Source of the DNA: Salinispora mooreana
Lineage (GTDB): Bacteria > Actinomycetota > Actinomycetes > Mycobacteriales > Micromonosporaceae
NCBI RefSeq assembly: GCF_000379065.1
Contig: NZ_KB900614.1
Coordinates: forward strand, 542,689-606,688
Reading direction: 5' to 3'
DNA: 64,000 nucleotides
A program made the position numbers and the translations under genes. Positions within the stretch are counted from its first letter, which is position 1, and every line of letters begins with the position of its first letter. The notes under the pieces were generated by a model that was given only the letters and a program-made list of their open reading frames with translations, searched no databases and was not told the origin of the DNA. Below are positions 25,070 through 34,165 of the stretch, piece after piece.

Positions 25070-26806
25070 TCAGCTGCCGCAGGTCGTGGCCGGCAGGCCG
25101 GATACCGGCACCGGTGTGCGACCGGTCGGGGTGACTTCGCCGGCCAGCACCTGCGCCAGTCCGGTCATCGACGCCGGGCTCGACGAGTAGGTCGCCAGCA
25201 ACGCCGGGGAGTCCGCCTCGGCCAACAGGTACGGGGTGTCCATGGCGATGGTCACGGCGGCGTCGGCGCTCAGGTCGTCGGCGCCGTCGCCGTAGCCGAC
25301 CAGGTGGATCACGGCACCGCCGCTGTCGGTCACCGGCACCCCAGCCGCGGTCAGCTTCTCGATCAGCATCGCCCGGGTGTGCTCCCTGCCGGCGGAGGCG
25401 GTCACGGTGACCGGCCCGGAGACCGGGCTGCCACACGGGCCGCGCAGCGCGGTCACCGCGGCGGTGGCGAGTTCGGTGGCCGCCGCCTGGTGGGCCGGCG
25501 CACCGACGACATCCAGTTCCGGAGTGGCCGCACCGGCCAGGGTGAACTTCATGGTCAGCACCCGGGTCACCGCCTCCACCAGCCGGGTTCGGGGCAGCGA
25601 GCCGTCGCGCAGCGCGGCGAGCAGTCCGTCGTACGCCTGGCCGACGTTCGGCGGCATGAGGATCAGGTCATTGCCGGCCTTCAGCGCACGGACCGCCGCC
25701 TCCCCGGGCGACCAGCGCTTGGCAGGAGCCATGTTCATCCCGTCGGTGATCACGACACCCTGAAAGCCGAGCTCGCCACGGAGCACCTCGGTGAGCAGGG
25801 TGTGCGAGAACGTCGCCGGGGTGCCCGGGTCAACCGCGCGGACGTCGAGGTGCCCGGACATCACGGCGAGGGCGCCGGCCCCGATACCGGCCGCGAAGGG
25901 ACGCCAGGCCTCCAGCTCGAGCACGGTGCGGGGCTGCGGCAGCACCGGCAGTGCCTCGTGGGAATCGGTGGCGCTGTGCCCGTGGCCGGGAAAGTGCTTC
26001 AGGGTGGCCGCGACGCCGGTCGCCTGCAGACCGCTCACCACCGCACTGACCTGCTCGGCCACCATCGCCGGTTCGGCGCCGTACGACCGGGACCCGATCA
26101 CGGTGCTGGGGGTGACCAGCACGTCGGCGACGGGAGCGAAGTCCACGTTGACGCCCATCGCGGCGAGCTCGGTGCCGGCAGCCCGCCAGGCGGCCTCGGT
26201 CAGCTCAGGTCTGCCGGCTGCTCCCGCGGCCAACGCGCTGGGCAGCATGGTGACCCCGTCGGTGATCCGGGTGACCACCCCGTACTCCTGATCGGTGCCG
26301 ATCAAAAACGGCGCCGCGCCGGTGGCCAGGTCGGCGGCGGCGGACCGCAGCCCGGTGGTCAGCGCCCGGACCTGTTCCGGGTTGTCAACGTTGGTGGTCT
26401 CCTGGTTGCCGCTGGTCGGGTCGTCCGCGCTGAAACCAACGAGGATGAGCCCGCCGAGGCGGTACTTCGCGATCATTTGGGCGGGGGTGTCGACGCCGGC
26501 CAGTTCCTGGTTGCCGGCGGCCGAGCCGGCCGAGACCTGATCGGCGGCGGCACCGTAGGCGTACGGCATCAACACCTGGCCGACGAGGTCCTCATCCGCC
26601 AGCGAGTTGGCCAGGGCGACGGCACTGGCCGCAGGATCCTCGTCCGGGCCGATGGACGGTGGGCCGGCCGTCGGGCCACTCGTCGCCCGGGTCGACTGGG
26701 CGCGCCCCGGATCACCGGTGCAGCCGGCAAGAAGCAGGGCAGTGAGTGCGGCCAGCGCGATGACCGCGACACCGCCACGTCGTGCAGGTATCGACACGCG
26801 AGCCAT
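25070..26806 (-). CDS. Glycoside hydrolase family 3 lipoprotein (NagZ-like)
   Basis: This 578-residue protein has a signal peptide ending in the lipobox LLLAGC with Cys29. The N-terminal GH3 barrel includes FLIGTDQEYGVVTRI, KHFPGHGHSATDSHEALP (about 272) and the probable catalytic Asp in GVVITDGMNM (about 352). The KHFPGHG motif is typical of beta-N-acetylhexosaminidases that recycle peptidoglycan. The C-terminal domain (about 440-578) has a sandwich-like pattern. It likely acts on muropeptides or chitin outside the membrane. Confidence 0.9.
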   Translation of the reverse strand: MARVSIPARRGGVAVIALAALTALLLAGCTGDPGRAQSTRATSGPTAGPPSIGPDEDPAASAVALANSLADEDLVGQVLMPYAYGAAADQVSAGSAAGNQELAGVDTPAQMIAKYRLGGLILVGFSADDPTSGNQETTNVDNPEQVRALTTGLRSAAADLATGAAPFLIGTDQEYGVVTRITDGVTMLPSALAAGAAGRPELTEAAWRAAGTELAAMGVNVDFAPVADVLVTPSTVIGSRSYGAEPAMVAEQVSAVVSGLQATGVAATLKHFPGHGHSATDSHEALPVLPQPRTVLELEAWRPFAAGIGAGALAVMSGHLDVRAVDPGTPATFSHTLLTEVLRGELGFQGVVITDGMNMAPAKRWSPGEAAVRALKAGNDLILMPPNVGQAYDGLLAALRDGSLPRTRLVEAVTRVLTMKFTLAGAATPELDVVGAPAHQAAATELATAAVTALRGPCGSPVSGPVTVTASAGREHTRAMLIEKLTAAGVPVTDSGGAVIHLVGYGDGADDLSADAAVTIAMDTPYLLAEADSPALLATYSSSPASMTGLAQVLAGEVTPTGRTPVPVSGLPATTCGS

Positions 26807-26903
26807 CCCACTCTCTCGACACCGGTCGGGGCAAGTCGACCCTACCCGCGCCGAATGGCCGCCACCGAAACACGTGACGCCCTCACCTTTGTGGGTACAG
26901 ACG

Positions 26904-27395
26904 TCAGCCGACGCGGGTGAGCAGCGTCACCGGAGCGCCGTCGCCGGCGTACCGGTAGGGCTCCAACTCGGCGTCCCAGGCCGCCCCGAGGGCCTTCTCC
27001 AGGGCGTGTGCGAGGGCCTCGGGCCCCCGGGCATCCGCCATGATGCTGCGCAACCGGTCCTCACCGAGCTGAATGTCGCCGGCCGCGCCGATGGCCGCCT
27101 GGAAGAGCCCGCGGCCCGGGACGTACATGAAGCGTTCCCCGTCGGCGCCGGGACTCGGCTCCTCCGTGACCTCGAAACGAATCATGGGCCACTGCCGGAG
27201 GGCAGCAGCCAGCTCGGCGCCCGTTCCGGGGCGACCGGTCCACCCGCACTCAGCCCGGCGCGCACCGGGGTCTACGGGCTGAGCTGTCCACTGCAGGTTG
27301 ACCGGCGCCGCAAGGACGCGCGCGATCGCCCACTCGACGTGCGAGCACACGGCGAGCGGGGTCGAGTGGACGTATACGACGCCACGCGTTGGCAC
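26904..27395 (-). CDS. DUF3145 family protein
   Basis: This 163-residue protein begins MPTRGVVYVHSTPLAVCSHVEWA and contains QWPMIRFEVTEEPSPGADGERF and MYVPGRGLF, the conserved features of DUF3145. This actinobacterial family is commonly encoded near the fab cluster, as here. Its function is not established. It is cytosolic and transcribed away from the fab operon, with its own promoter in the gap to 27707. Confidence 0.88.
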   Translation of the reverse strand: MPTRGVVYVHSTPLAVCSHVEWAIARVLAAPVNLQWTAQPVDPGARRAECGWTGRPGTGAELAAALRQWPMIRFEVTEEPSPGADGERFMYVPGRGLFQAAIGAAGDIQLGEDRLRSIMADARGPEALAHALEKALGAAWDAELEPYRYAGDGAPVTLLTRVG

Positions 27396-27706
27396 GGTGA
27401 CCTCCCGGGGAGCGAGGTGCGTCTTCCCCTACGACCTCGTCGCGCCAGGTGGCTACCGGGGCACATCATGACTGGTGTGACGGATGGTGCGCCAGGGATT
27501 CGGAAAATCCGGGTCCCGGAATAGCTGGTCGGGTGAGCCCGTTGGACCGACCCAAGGCGGTGGCCAATCCGGCCGTACGCTCGTGTACAGTTCCATTGGC
27601 GGCCTGTGCCGCGAACTTCTCCGCGGGATCACCCATCGGGTGAGGTCCGCACCAGCCCCCGGACGTCTTACCCGCGTCCTCCCGTACGTCTGCAAGGAGT
27701 ACCTCC
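27396..27706. other. Divergent intergenic region
   Basis: These 311 bp between DUF3145 (leftward) and a small conserved gene (rightward) must carry both promoters. A short inverted repeat (GTAC-N6-GTAC) lies near 27576-27589. I see no gene or RNA in it. Confidence 0.4.
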
Positions 27707-28036
27707 GTGGCGAGCAACACCTCGAAGACCGCGCGCGCGTCTGTCCGGGCCGGCCAGGCTGGCCAGGGTGGTGCCCTCAGCGTGCTGGGCGAGTTCAAGT
27801 ACCTGATCCCACTCAACGGCGGCCGGAACGCGTACGTGCGTAACCTGACCAACGGTAAGACCGCCCACCTGCGCACCGACTCCGACGCTTTCGTCGAGGA
27901 GATCCGGACGCTGGCCGCCGCGGGCCACGCCGCCAAGATCCGGGCGGAGCTGAACTCCCTCAACACCACCCACCCGGGTGATGGCTGGGACGCCACCGAG
28001 AAGCGCCTCGTCGAGGCCGGCGTCTTCGAGGGCTGA
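27707..28036 (+). CDS. Conserved actinobacterial protein of unknown function (109 aa)
   Basis: GTG 27707 follows AAGGAG seven bases away. The N-terminal 25 residues are Ser/Thr/Ala/Gly-rich and probably disordered. The rest, with LSVLGEFKYLIPLNGGRNAYV and NLTNGKTAHLRTDSDAFVEEI, looks like a compact alpha-beta domain ending in WDATEKRLVEAGVFEG. I do not know a function. It is single-gene and followed by a hairpin at 28078-28113. Confidence 0.7.
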   Translation: MASNTSKTARASVRAGQAGQGGALSVLGEFKYLIPLNGGRNAYVRNLTNGKTAHLRTDSDAFVEEIRTLAAAGHAAKIRAELNSLNTTHPGDGWDATEKRLVEAGVFEG

Positions 28037-28077
28037 CCCTCACGCCAGCCAGCTGCCTCACTCGGGGAGCAACGAAG

Positions 28078-28113
28078 GATGCGGCCCGTCGGGATGCCCC
28101 GGCGGGCTGCATC
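28078..28113 (+). terminator. Hairpin terminator
   Basis: Arms 28078-28088 and 28103-28113 pair at 10 of 11 positions plus a G-T wobble, 41 bp after the 109-residue gene. Confidence 0.55.
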
Positions 28114-28263
28114 GTGCTGACCGGCCAGCGGAACGGCACTTCCGCTACCCGGACCGGACGCCATCTTCCTCCGGATAGCTGTGCCGTGGTGTCATGACTG
28201 GTAACCGGTGCTGCCACCGGGTGCCGCCGGGGTGACGGATCCGCGCGGCCCAGGGAGGCGGCG

Positions 28264-29181
28264 ATGCCGGACGTACGGGAACTTCGCCTCGCTGACACTG
28301 TTCGCCTGCACGTCGAGACCGACGGTCCGGTCGACGCCGAGGTGACCGCCGTGCTGCTACACGGCTGGACGCTGGACGGAAGCATCTGGCACCGGCAGCT
28401 CACCGCGTTGCGAGACCGCTTCGGCGCACAGGTACGGGTGGTGACCTACGACGCGCGCGGGCACGGGCGATCCAGCTGTATGACGCTGCCCACCGCCACC
28501 CTGGCCCAGCTCGGCGACGACCTCGCGGCGGTGCTGGACGCGGTCGTCCCCACCGGGCCGGTGGTGCTCATCGGCCACTCCATGGGCGGAATGACGATCA
28601 TGGAGTACGCTCACCGCCACCCCACGCACTTCGCCGCCCGTGTCGCCGGTCTGGTCTTCGTCTCCACCACCGCCGAGGGGCACACGCACACCGTCTATGG
28701 CCTGTCGCCCCGGATCGCCCGGCTGATCCGGCTCGCGGAAAGCACCGGCGCCGGCGTCCTGGCCCGCTGCGGATCCCGGCGGCCGCCCCGGCCGCTACTC
28801 CGCGCCCTCCGGCCCAGCATCCGCTGGATACTCTTCGGCGACCGGTACAACCCGGCCGACCTGTGCCTGGTCACCCACGCCGTGGCCCACGCGTCCCTCC
28901 GCTCGATCGGCGGGTTCCGCGCCTCGATCGGAGCCCAACACCGCCTGGCTACCCTGGCTGACCTGGCCCACCTGCCAAGCGCCACGCTGGTCGGCGACCG
29001 AGACCGGCTGACCCCGCTGCCGTGCACGGTGTCCATCGCGGCCGCGCTGCCGACAACCCGGCGGACCGTGTGCCCCGGCGCGGGTCACCTGCTGATGCTG
29101 GAGCGCCCCGGCGCGGTGAACGCCGCCCTAGCCGGGGTGCTGGGCCAGGTCCTCGCCGGTCCCGCGCCGGTCGCCCGGTAG
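28264..29181 (+). CDS. Alpha/beta hydrolase
   Basis: This 305-residue protein has the canonical order: HGWTLDGSIW (oxyanion region), YDARGHGRSS, the nucleophile serine in GHSMGGMTIMEYAH (about residue 104), the acid in LVGDRDRLTPL and the histidine in GAGHLLMLERP. The lid region between about 140 and 230 is Arg-rich. It is cytosolic, without a signal peptide. The substrate is unknown. It lies alone upstream of the helicase gene. Confidence 0.9.
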   Translation: MPDVRELRLADTVRLHVETDGPVDAEVTAVLLHGWTLDGSIWHRQLTALRDRFGAQVRVVTYDARGHGRSSCMTLPTATLAQLGDDLAAVLDAVVPTGPVVLIGHSMGGMTIMEYAHRHPTHFAARVAGLVFVSTTAEGHTHTVYGLSPRIARLIRLAESTGAGVLARCGSRRPPRPLLRALRPSIRWILFGDRYNPADLCLVTHAVAHASLRSIGGFRASIGAQHRLATLADLAHLPSATLVGDRDRLTPLPCTVSIAAALPTTRRTVCPGAGHLLMLERPGAVNAALAGVLGQVLAGPAPVAR

Positions 29182-29293
29182 GGCCGCCGCACCGAACCTG
29201 AAACATGCGGGACGCGGCCGGGGCGTACCCTCGTGCGGTTGACCGCCGCGCGTCCCGCGCCGCGCTGGTCACCGACGCCAGGAGGAACGAACG

Positions 29294-31411
29294 TTGACCG
29301 ACCGGACCGAGCTGGAGCAGGAGATCGCCGTCGAACAGCGGCACCTGGACCGGGTGTACGCACGCCTCGCCGAGCTGCGCCAGGCGGCGGTCCGCGCCGA
29401 GTCCGACGGCTACCGCCTGGCCCGGGTCGGCAACTTCGGCGCGTTGGTCGAGCGAGACGCGATGGTCTTCCACGCGGCACAGCGCCGGCACCTGCTCGAC
29501 GCTGAGCACGAGGGGCTCGTCTTCGGCCGACTCGACCTGCACAACCGGCAGGTGCTGTACGTCGGCCGCCTTGGCATCCGGGACGAGAGTGCCAGGACGT
29601 TGGTGGTGGACTGGCGGGCCCCGGCCGCCGCCGCCTTCTACCAGGCAACCCCGGCACAGCCGCTGGGCGTGATCCGCCGCCGCATGATCTCCTCGAGCGG
29701 GGAACGGGTCACCGGGGTCGAGGACGACCTACTCGACCCGGCTGCCACTCCGCCGGAGATGACGACGGTCGGCGACGGCGCCCTGCTGGCCTCCCTGTCC
29801 AAGGCGACCGGACGGGGAATGCGGGACATTGTGGCGACCATCCAGCGGGAGCAGGACGAGGCGATCCGCTCCCCGGGCTCGGGTGTCACCGTGGTCTCCG
29901 GCGGCCCGGGGACCGGCAAGACGGCAGTGGCCCTGCACCGCGCGGCGTACCTGCTCTACACCGACCGCAGCCGGTACGCCGGCGGCGGCATTCTGGTGGT
30001 CGGGCCGTCGGCCGTGTTCGTCGACTACATCGGGTCGGTGCTGCCATCGCTGGGCGAGGAGACCGCCACCCTCGCCGCGCTCGGTGGGCTCTTCCCGGGA
30101 GTGCGTGCGACCCGTACCGACCCACCGCAGGTCGCCGCGGTGAAGGGCTCGCTGCGGATGCGGCGGGTCTTGGAGCGGGCCGCCCGGGACGCAGCGCCGG
30201 GCACCCCGGACGAGCTGCGGCTGCTCTATCGGGGCGAGCTACTGCGGGTGGACCGTCGCGAGCTGAACGCGATCCGCGATCGGGCATTGCGGCGGGGCGC
30301 GCGGCGCAACGAGGTACGCCGGGTCGGCTTCGACGGCATCTTCGCCGCGCTCTGGGCGCAGGCCCGGCGGCTGGGCATTCCCGGCCTACCGAAGCAGCGG
30401 GCGTTCGAGGACGAGCTGGCCGACCGGACGGACTTCCGCGAGTTCCTCAAGGCGTGGTGGCCCCGGCTACACCCGCGGCACGTACTCGACTGGCTGGCCC
30501 AGCCCGAGCGGCTGCGCCGCTATGCCGCGGGCGTGCTCTCCGCCGACGAGGTCCGCCTGCTCGGCGACGCGTACCGGGCCGGGGGCGCCCTTGGGTTGAC
30601 CGTGGCCGACGTCGCGCTGCTCGATGAGTTGGACGCCCTGCTGGGCAAGCCGATGAGGCCAGCCCGGCCCCGGCGGGACCCGTTCCAGCTGACGGGCGGG
30701 GTACGCGAGCTGAGCACGTTCGCCGACCGGCAGCGCGCCGCCCGACAGGCGGCCCGAGAACGCCCCGAGGACTATCGCGAGTACACGCACGTGGTGGTGG
30801 ACGAGTCCCAGGATGTGTCGCCGATGCAGTGGCGGATGATCGGCCGCCGGGGGCGGTTGGCCTCATGGACCGTGGTCGGCGACCCGGCGCAGACGGCGTG
30901 GACCGGCGACCCGGCGGAGTTGGCTCGGGCCCGCGACCAAGCGCTCGGCAGACGCCCGCGGCACCACTTCACCCTGACCACCAACTACCGCAATCCGGCG
31001 GAGATCTTTGCGGTGGCGGCGGCCGAGATCCGACAGGTTGACCCGGACCTCCCGCTGCCGGTCGCCGTCCGCTCGACCGGGGTCGACCCGGTGCGGCGGA
31101 GCGTGCCGCCGGCGGAGCTGGAGACTACGGTGCTGGCAGCGGTCAACACCCTGCTCGCCGAGGTTCCTGGCACGGTCGGCGTGGTCACGCCGGTGCCGCG
31201 CCGGGCCGAGGTCGCCGGTTGGCTGCACGGGCTCGACGCACCCCGGTTGCAGGTGGTGACGAGCCTGGAGGCCAAGGGCATGGAGTACGACGGCGTCGTC
31301 CTGGTTGCCCCGGGCGAGATTCGGGCGGAGCCGGGGGCGGGCGTGCGGACGTTGTACGTCGCGCTGTCCCGCGCCACCCAACGACTCACCACGGTCGACC
31401 TGTCCGGCTGA
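29294..31411 (+). CDS. HelD-like superfamily 1 helicase
   Basis: This 705-residue protein starts at TTG 29294 behind GGAGGAAC. An N-terminal antiparallel coiled coil (about 1-60, LEQEIAVEQRHLDRVYARLAE) precedes split UvrD-type helicase domains: Walker A SGGPGTGKT (about 201-209), Walker B VVDESQD (about 501), TTNYRNPAEIF and a C-terminal YVALSRATQRL. The long coiled coil with a RecD/UvrD core is characteristic of HelD, which binds RNA polymerase and removes it from DNA. Some actinobacterial relatives confer rifamycin tolerance. Activity here is inferred from the family. Confidence 0.85.
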   Translation: MTDRTELEQEIAVEQRHLDRVYARLAELRQAAVRAESDGYRLARVGNFGALVERDAMVFHAAQRRHLLDAEHEGLVFGRLDLHNRQVLYVGRLGIRDESARTLVVDWRAPAAAAFYQATPAQPLGVIRRRMISSSGERVTGVEDDLLDPAATPPEMTTVGDGALLASLSKATGRGMRDIVATIQREQDEAIRSPGSGVTVVSGGPGTGKTAVALHRAAYLLYTDRSRYAGGGILVVGPSAVFVDYIGSVLPSLGEETATLAALGGLFPGVRATRTDPPQVAAVKGSLRMRRVLERAARDAAPGTPDELRLLYRGELLRVDRRELNAIRDRALRRGARRNEVRRVGFDGIFAALWAQARRLGIPGLPKQRAFEDELADRTDFREFLKAWWPRLHPRHVLDWLAQPERLRRYAAGVLSADEVRLLGDAYRAGGALGLTVADVALLDELDALLGKPMRPARPRRDPFQLTGGVRELSTFADRQRAARQAARERPEDYREYTHVVVDESQDVSPMQWRMIGRRGRLASWTVVGDPAQTAWTGDPAELARARDQALGRRPRHHFTLTTNYRNPAEIFAVAAAEIRQVDPDLPLPVAVRSTGVDPVRRSVPPAELETTVLAAVNTLLAEVPGTVGVVTPVPRRAEVAGWLHGLDAPRLQVVTSLEAKGMEYDGVVLVAPGEIRAEPGAGVRTLYVALSRATQRLTTVDLSG

Positions 31412-31514
31412 CCGGCGCTCGTCCGTTTTCGCACCGCCCCGGGGGGTACTACACACATGGCAATGTGAACATAGGTTGGGCGCAGGGCCGCCACAGCCGG
31501 CGGAAGGTGTCCGA

Positions 31515-32429
31515 GTGGGTGCAGCACATGACCACCACGGGGCGGTGGCCAACGCGGGGCAGCGGCACCGGGGGCGCCTCTGGGCCGCTTTCGCCCTGCT
31601 TGCCGCCCTGATGGTGGCGGAGGCGGTGACCGCCCTCCGTACCGGATCACTGGCCCTGCTCAGCGACGCCGGGCACATGTTCACCGACGTCCTCGGGATC
31701 GGCATGGCTCTCGCCGCGCTGACCGCCACCCGGCGCCGCGGTGGGGATCCGCAGCGCACCTTCGGGCTCTACCGGTTGGAGGTGCTGGCCGCCCTCGCCA
31801 ACGCCCTGCTGCTCTCCGCCGTCTCGGTCTATGTGCTGGTGGAGGCCGTCCGCCGCTTCGGCGATCCGCCCGAGGTAAGCACCGGGCCCATGTTGGTCGT
31901 GGCCGTGCTGGGCCTGCTCGCCAACATCGTCGCCTTCGCGCTGCTCCGCCCGGGCGCACAGGAGAGCATCAACATCCAGGGCGCCTACCTCGAGGTGCTG
32001 GGCGACCTGTTCGGCAGCCTCGGTGTGATCGCGGCCGCACTGGTCATCGCCGGCACCGGCTGGCGGTGGGCTGATCCGCTGGTAGCTGTGGCGATCGGGG
32101 TGTTCATCCTGCCGCGGACCTGGCGGCTCGGCCGGGCAGCTCTACGCATCCTGGTCCAGGCCGCGCCGGAGCACCTCAAGGTCACCACGGTGCACGACCG
32201 GCTGATCGCCGTACCCGGGGTGAGCGGGGTGCACGACCTGCACATCTGGACCCTCACCTCCGGCATGGAGGTAACCTCCGCGCACCTCACCGTCGCCCCC
32301 ACCGCCGACGTCGGCGCGGTCCTCGGAGCCGCCCGGTCCGCGCTGAAGGAGGACTTCCGGATCGAGCACGCGACGCTACAGGTCGAGTCGGGGCCGAACA
32401 GTGGGGACTGCGGGTCCGTCGAGTGGTAG
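31515..32429 (+). CDS. Cation diffusion facilitator (CDF) metal exporter
   Basis: GTG 31515 follows GGAAGG seven bases away. The N-terminus is His-rich (VGAAHDHHGAV). The 304-residue protein has six predicted helices, the TM2 metal site in LLSDAGHMFTD and a cytoplasmic C-terminal domain with HDLHIWTLTSGM. In TM5 the usual His-x-x-x-Asp is replaced by Glu-x-x-x-Asp (AYLEVLGDLFGS), which may shift metal preference. CDF proteins exchange divalent metal for protons at the membrane. Confidence 0.9.
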   Translation: MGAAHDHHGAVANAGQRHRGRLWAAFALLAALMVAEAVTALRTGSLALLSDAGHMFTDVLGIGMALAALTATRRRGGDPQRTFGLYRLEVLAALANALLLSAVSVYVLVEAVRRFGDPPEVSTGPMLVVAVLGLLANIVAFALLRPGAQESINIQGAYLEVLGDLFGSLGVIAAALVIAGTGWRWADPLVAVAIGVFILPRTWRLGRAALRILVQAAPEHLKVTTVHDRLIAVPGVSGVHDLHIWTLTSGMEVTSAHLTVAPTADVGAVLGAARSALKEDFRIEHATLQVESGPNSGDCGSVEW

Positions 32430-32521
32430 CAATCCCGGCTCAACTGCCGGGTACACCCGCCTCAGGAGCACCGGCTAGGCTCTGAGCCGGCCTGCGCCAG
32501 GCGGCACCCCTCGGTGCCGGC

Positions 32522-32650
32522 GGGGCCGCCGCCTAATCACCCGCCAGGGTGAGCCGGGGAACCAGGTACCTGGGGTGCATCCGCGTCAGCGGTAGGGATC
32601 TTCCGTCCCGAACCCGTCAGCTAACCCGGTCGGTGGGTTGACGGAAGGAC
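32522..32650 (+). ncRNA. ydaO-type c-di-AMP riboswitch
   Basis: The leader carries the conserved segments of the ydaO/yuaA class in order: GCCTAATCAC near 32531, GCCGGGGAACCA at 32553-32564, TGGGGTGCATCC at 32571-32582, a GTAGGGATCTTCCGTCC block, CGAACCCGTCAGCTAACC and a final GACGGAAGGAC. This class binds c-di-AMP and in actinobacteria controls cell-wall hydrolases and resuscitation factors. The last element overlaps the Shine-Dalgarno GGAAGGA of the gene, so control of translation is plausible. Confidence 0.85.
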
Positions 32651-32658
32651 ATCTGCAT

Positions 32659-33729
32659 ATGCCAGCAGTGGCACTCGTACGACACCGCGCCGCCCGAGTG
32701 GCGGCCCTGATCATCGTGGCGCTCACCCTCAGCGCCGGCCTCGCCCCGGCCGGCCCCGCGGTAGCCGCCCCCTCCGCCCGCCAGAACGCGGTGACCGACG
32801 ACCCGGAGGGCGGCACCCCTGCCCTTCGCGCCGATCTCGAGGCAGCCAGCAAGGGATACCTGGACGCCAAACGGGCGCTGGCCGAGTCGGTGCAGCGGCA
32901 GCAGCAACTCACCGCCCAACTCAAGACCACCCGGGTCGAGCACGCCGAGCACACCGAGCTGGTGGAGCAGATCGCCGACCAGGCGTATCGCACCGGTCCG
33001 CTGCGTACGGCGTCGGTGCTACTCGACAACACCTCACCGGCGGACTTTCTGGACCGCGCCGCCGCGCTGGAGGCAGTAGTCGCGAACGAAAACCAGACCC
33101 TACGGGAGTTGCAGGAAATTCAGGAGCAGATCACCCAGGACACCCGCGCGGTCGAGGCCGAGATCATCGAACAGCGCAAGCAAGAGGCGCTGATGGCCAA
33201 ACGCAAACAACAGGCGGAGAAGGCGCTGACGGTCGCCAATGAGCAGGCCCGCGCCGCAGCCGCCCCCACCAACACCAGCACCACCCAGAACTCGACCTCG
33301 GCGGCCCCGGCCCCACGCAACCCGGATGGCTCCTGGCCGACCGAGACGTGCAGCGTCAATGATCCCACCCCGGCGGATGGTTGCATTACCCCGCGAACCC
33401 TGCATGCGCTGAACGAGGCCAAGGCGGCCGGTTTCACCCGCTACGTGTCCTGTTTCCGCTCCGGCAGTTCCGGCGAACACCCAAAGGGCCGGGCCTGCGA
33501 CTTCGCCGCTCAACCGGACGGCTTCGGCGGAGATGCCACCGGCGGCGACCGCACATACGGCAACAACCTGGCGGCGTTCCTGGTGGACAACGCCGACCAA
33601 CTCGCGGTGCTCTACGTGATCTGGTATCGGCAGATCTGGCTGCCCAGCAGTGGGTGGCAGTCGTACAGCGGGGCCGCCGGCGACCCATCCAGCGACCACA
33701 CCAACCACGTGCACCTGTCGGTCTACTAA
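32659..33729 (+). CDS. Secreted coiled-coil protein with peptidoglycan peptidase-like C-terminal domain
   Basis: This 356-residue protein has a signal peptide (about 1-39), a long coiled coil (about 55-190; KRALAESVQRQQQLTAQLK), a Thr/Ser linker and a C-terminal domain (about 225-356) with CFRSGSSGEHPKGRACDFAA and DHTNHVHLSVY. The last domain matches the ARB_07466-like/VanY-type fold with His-x6-Asp and His-x-His metal ligands. It may cut or bind peptidoglycan. The coiled coil recalls proteins that activate cell-wall hydrolases. The upstream c-di-AMP riboswitch fits a cell-wall role. Confidence 0.85.
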   Translation: MPAVALVRHRAARVAALIIVALTLSAGLAPAGPAVAAPSARQNAVTDDPEGGTPALRADLEAASKGYLDAKRALAESVQRQQQLTAQLKTTRVEHAEHTELVEQIADQAYRTGPLRTASVLLDNTSPADFLDRAAALEAVVANENQTLRELQEIQEQITQDTRAVEAEIIEQRKQEALMAKRKQQAEKALTVANEQARAAAAPTNTSTTQNSTSAAPAPRNPDGSWPTETCSVNDPTPADGCITPRTLHALNEAKAAGFTRYVSCFRSGSSGEHPKGRACDFAAQPDGFGGDATGGDRTYGNNLAAFLVDNADQLAVLYVIWYRQIWLPSSGWQSYSGAAGDPSSDHTNHVHLSVY

Positions 33730-33733
33730 CCCG

Positions 33734-33785
33734 GGTGTTCGGGCCGGGAGCCGTCCGCTGGCGAACAGCTCTCGACCCGAACACC
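33734..33785. terminator. Shared hairpin between convergent genes
   Basis: A 10-bp perfect inverted repeat (33734-33743 with 33776-33785) spans a 32-base loop between the secreted protein gene and the convergent STAS gene. It may act in both directions. Confidence 0.5.
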
Positions 33786-33802
33786 GCCCGGGATGCGCTG
33801 AC

Positions 33803-34165
33803 TCAGGCCCCCGGCAGGACCTCCGGGGCCGTCGCCCCCTCGATGTAGGGCTCGGGGGCGCCGAAAAGACCGAGTAGACCGGCAACCCAGAGCTGCCGGT
33901 GCACGAATCGGCTCGGCTCGGTCACCACCAGCTTCACGCCGCTCACCTCTGCGGTCTGGAAGCCGGCGACCATCGCGCTGATGCCGACAGAGTCGATGAA
34001 GGTCACCAGCCGCATGTTCAACTCAATGCGGCGAGGACGTCCTTTGGCCAGGACCTCAGCGACCGCCTCACGCACCTCGTACGCGGTATCGACATCGATC
34101 TCACCACGCGGCGAGATCTCCAGGACGCTCCCGGGTAGGACCGCCTTAACGATCGACAGGCTCAC
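33803..34165 (-). CDS. STAS-domain anti-sigma factor antagonist
   Basis: This 120-residue protein starts at GTG 34165 behind GGAGG. It has the STAS fold with the phosphorylatable serine in VTFIDSVGISAMV, like SpoIIAA/RsbV. Such proteins are controlled by anti-sigma kinases and release sigma factors of the SigB/SigF class. No kinase or sigma gene is adjacent, so the partner lies elsewhere. The C-terminal tail (IEGATAPEVLPGA) extends beyond the usual fold. Confidence 0.88.
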   Translation of the reverse strand: MSLSIVKAVLPGSVLEISPRGEIDVDTAYEVREAVAEVLAKGRPRRIELNMRLVTFIDSVGISAMVAGFQTAEVSGVKLVVTEPSRFVHRQLWVAGLLGLFGAPEPYIEGATAPEVLPGA

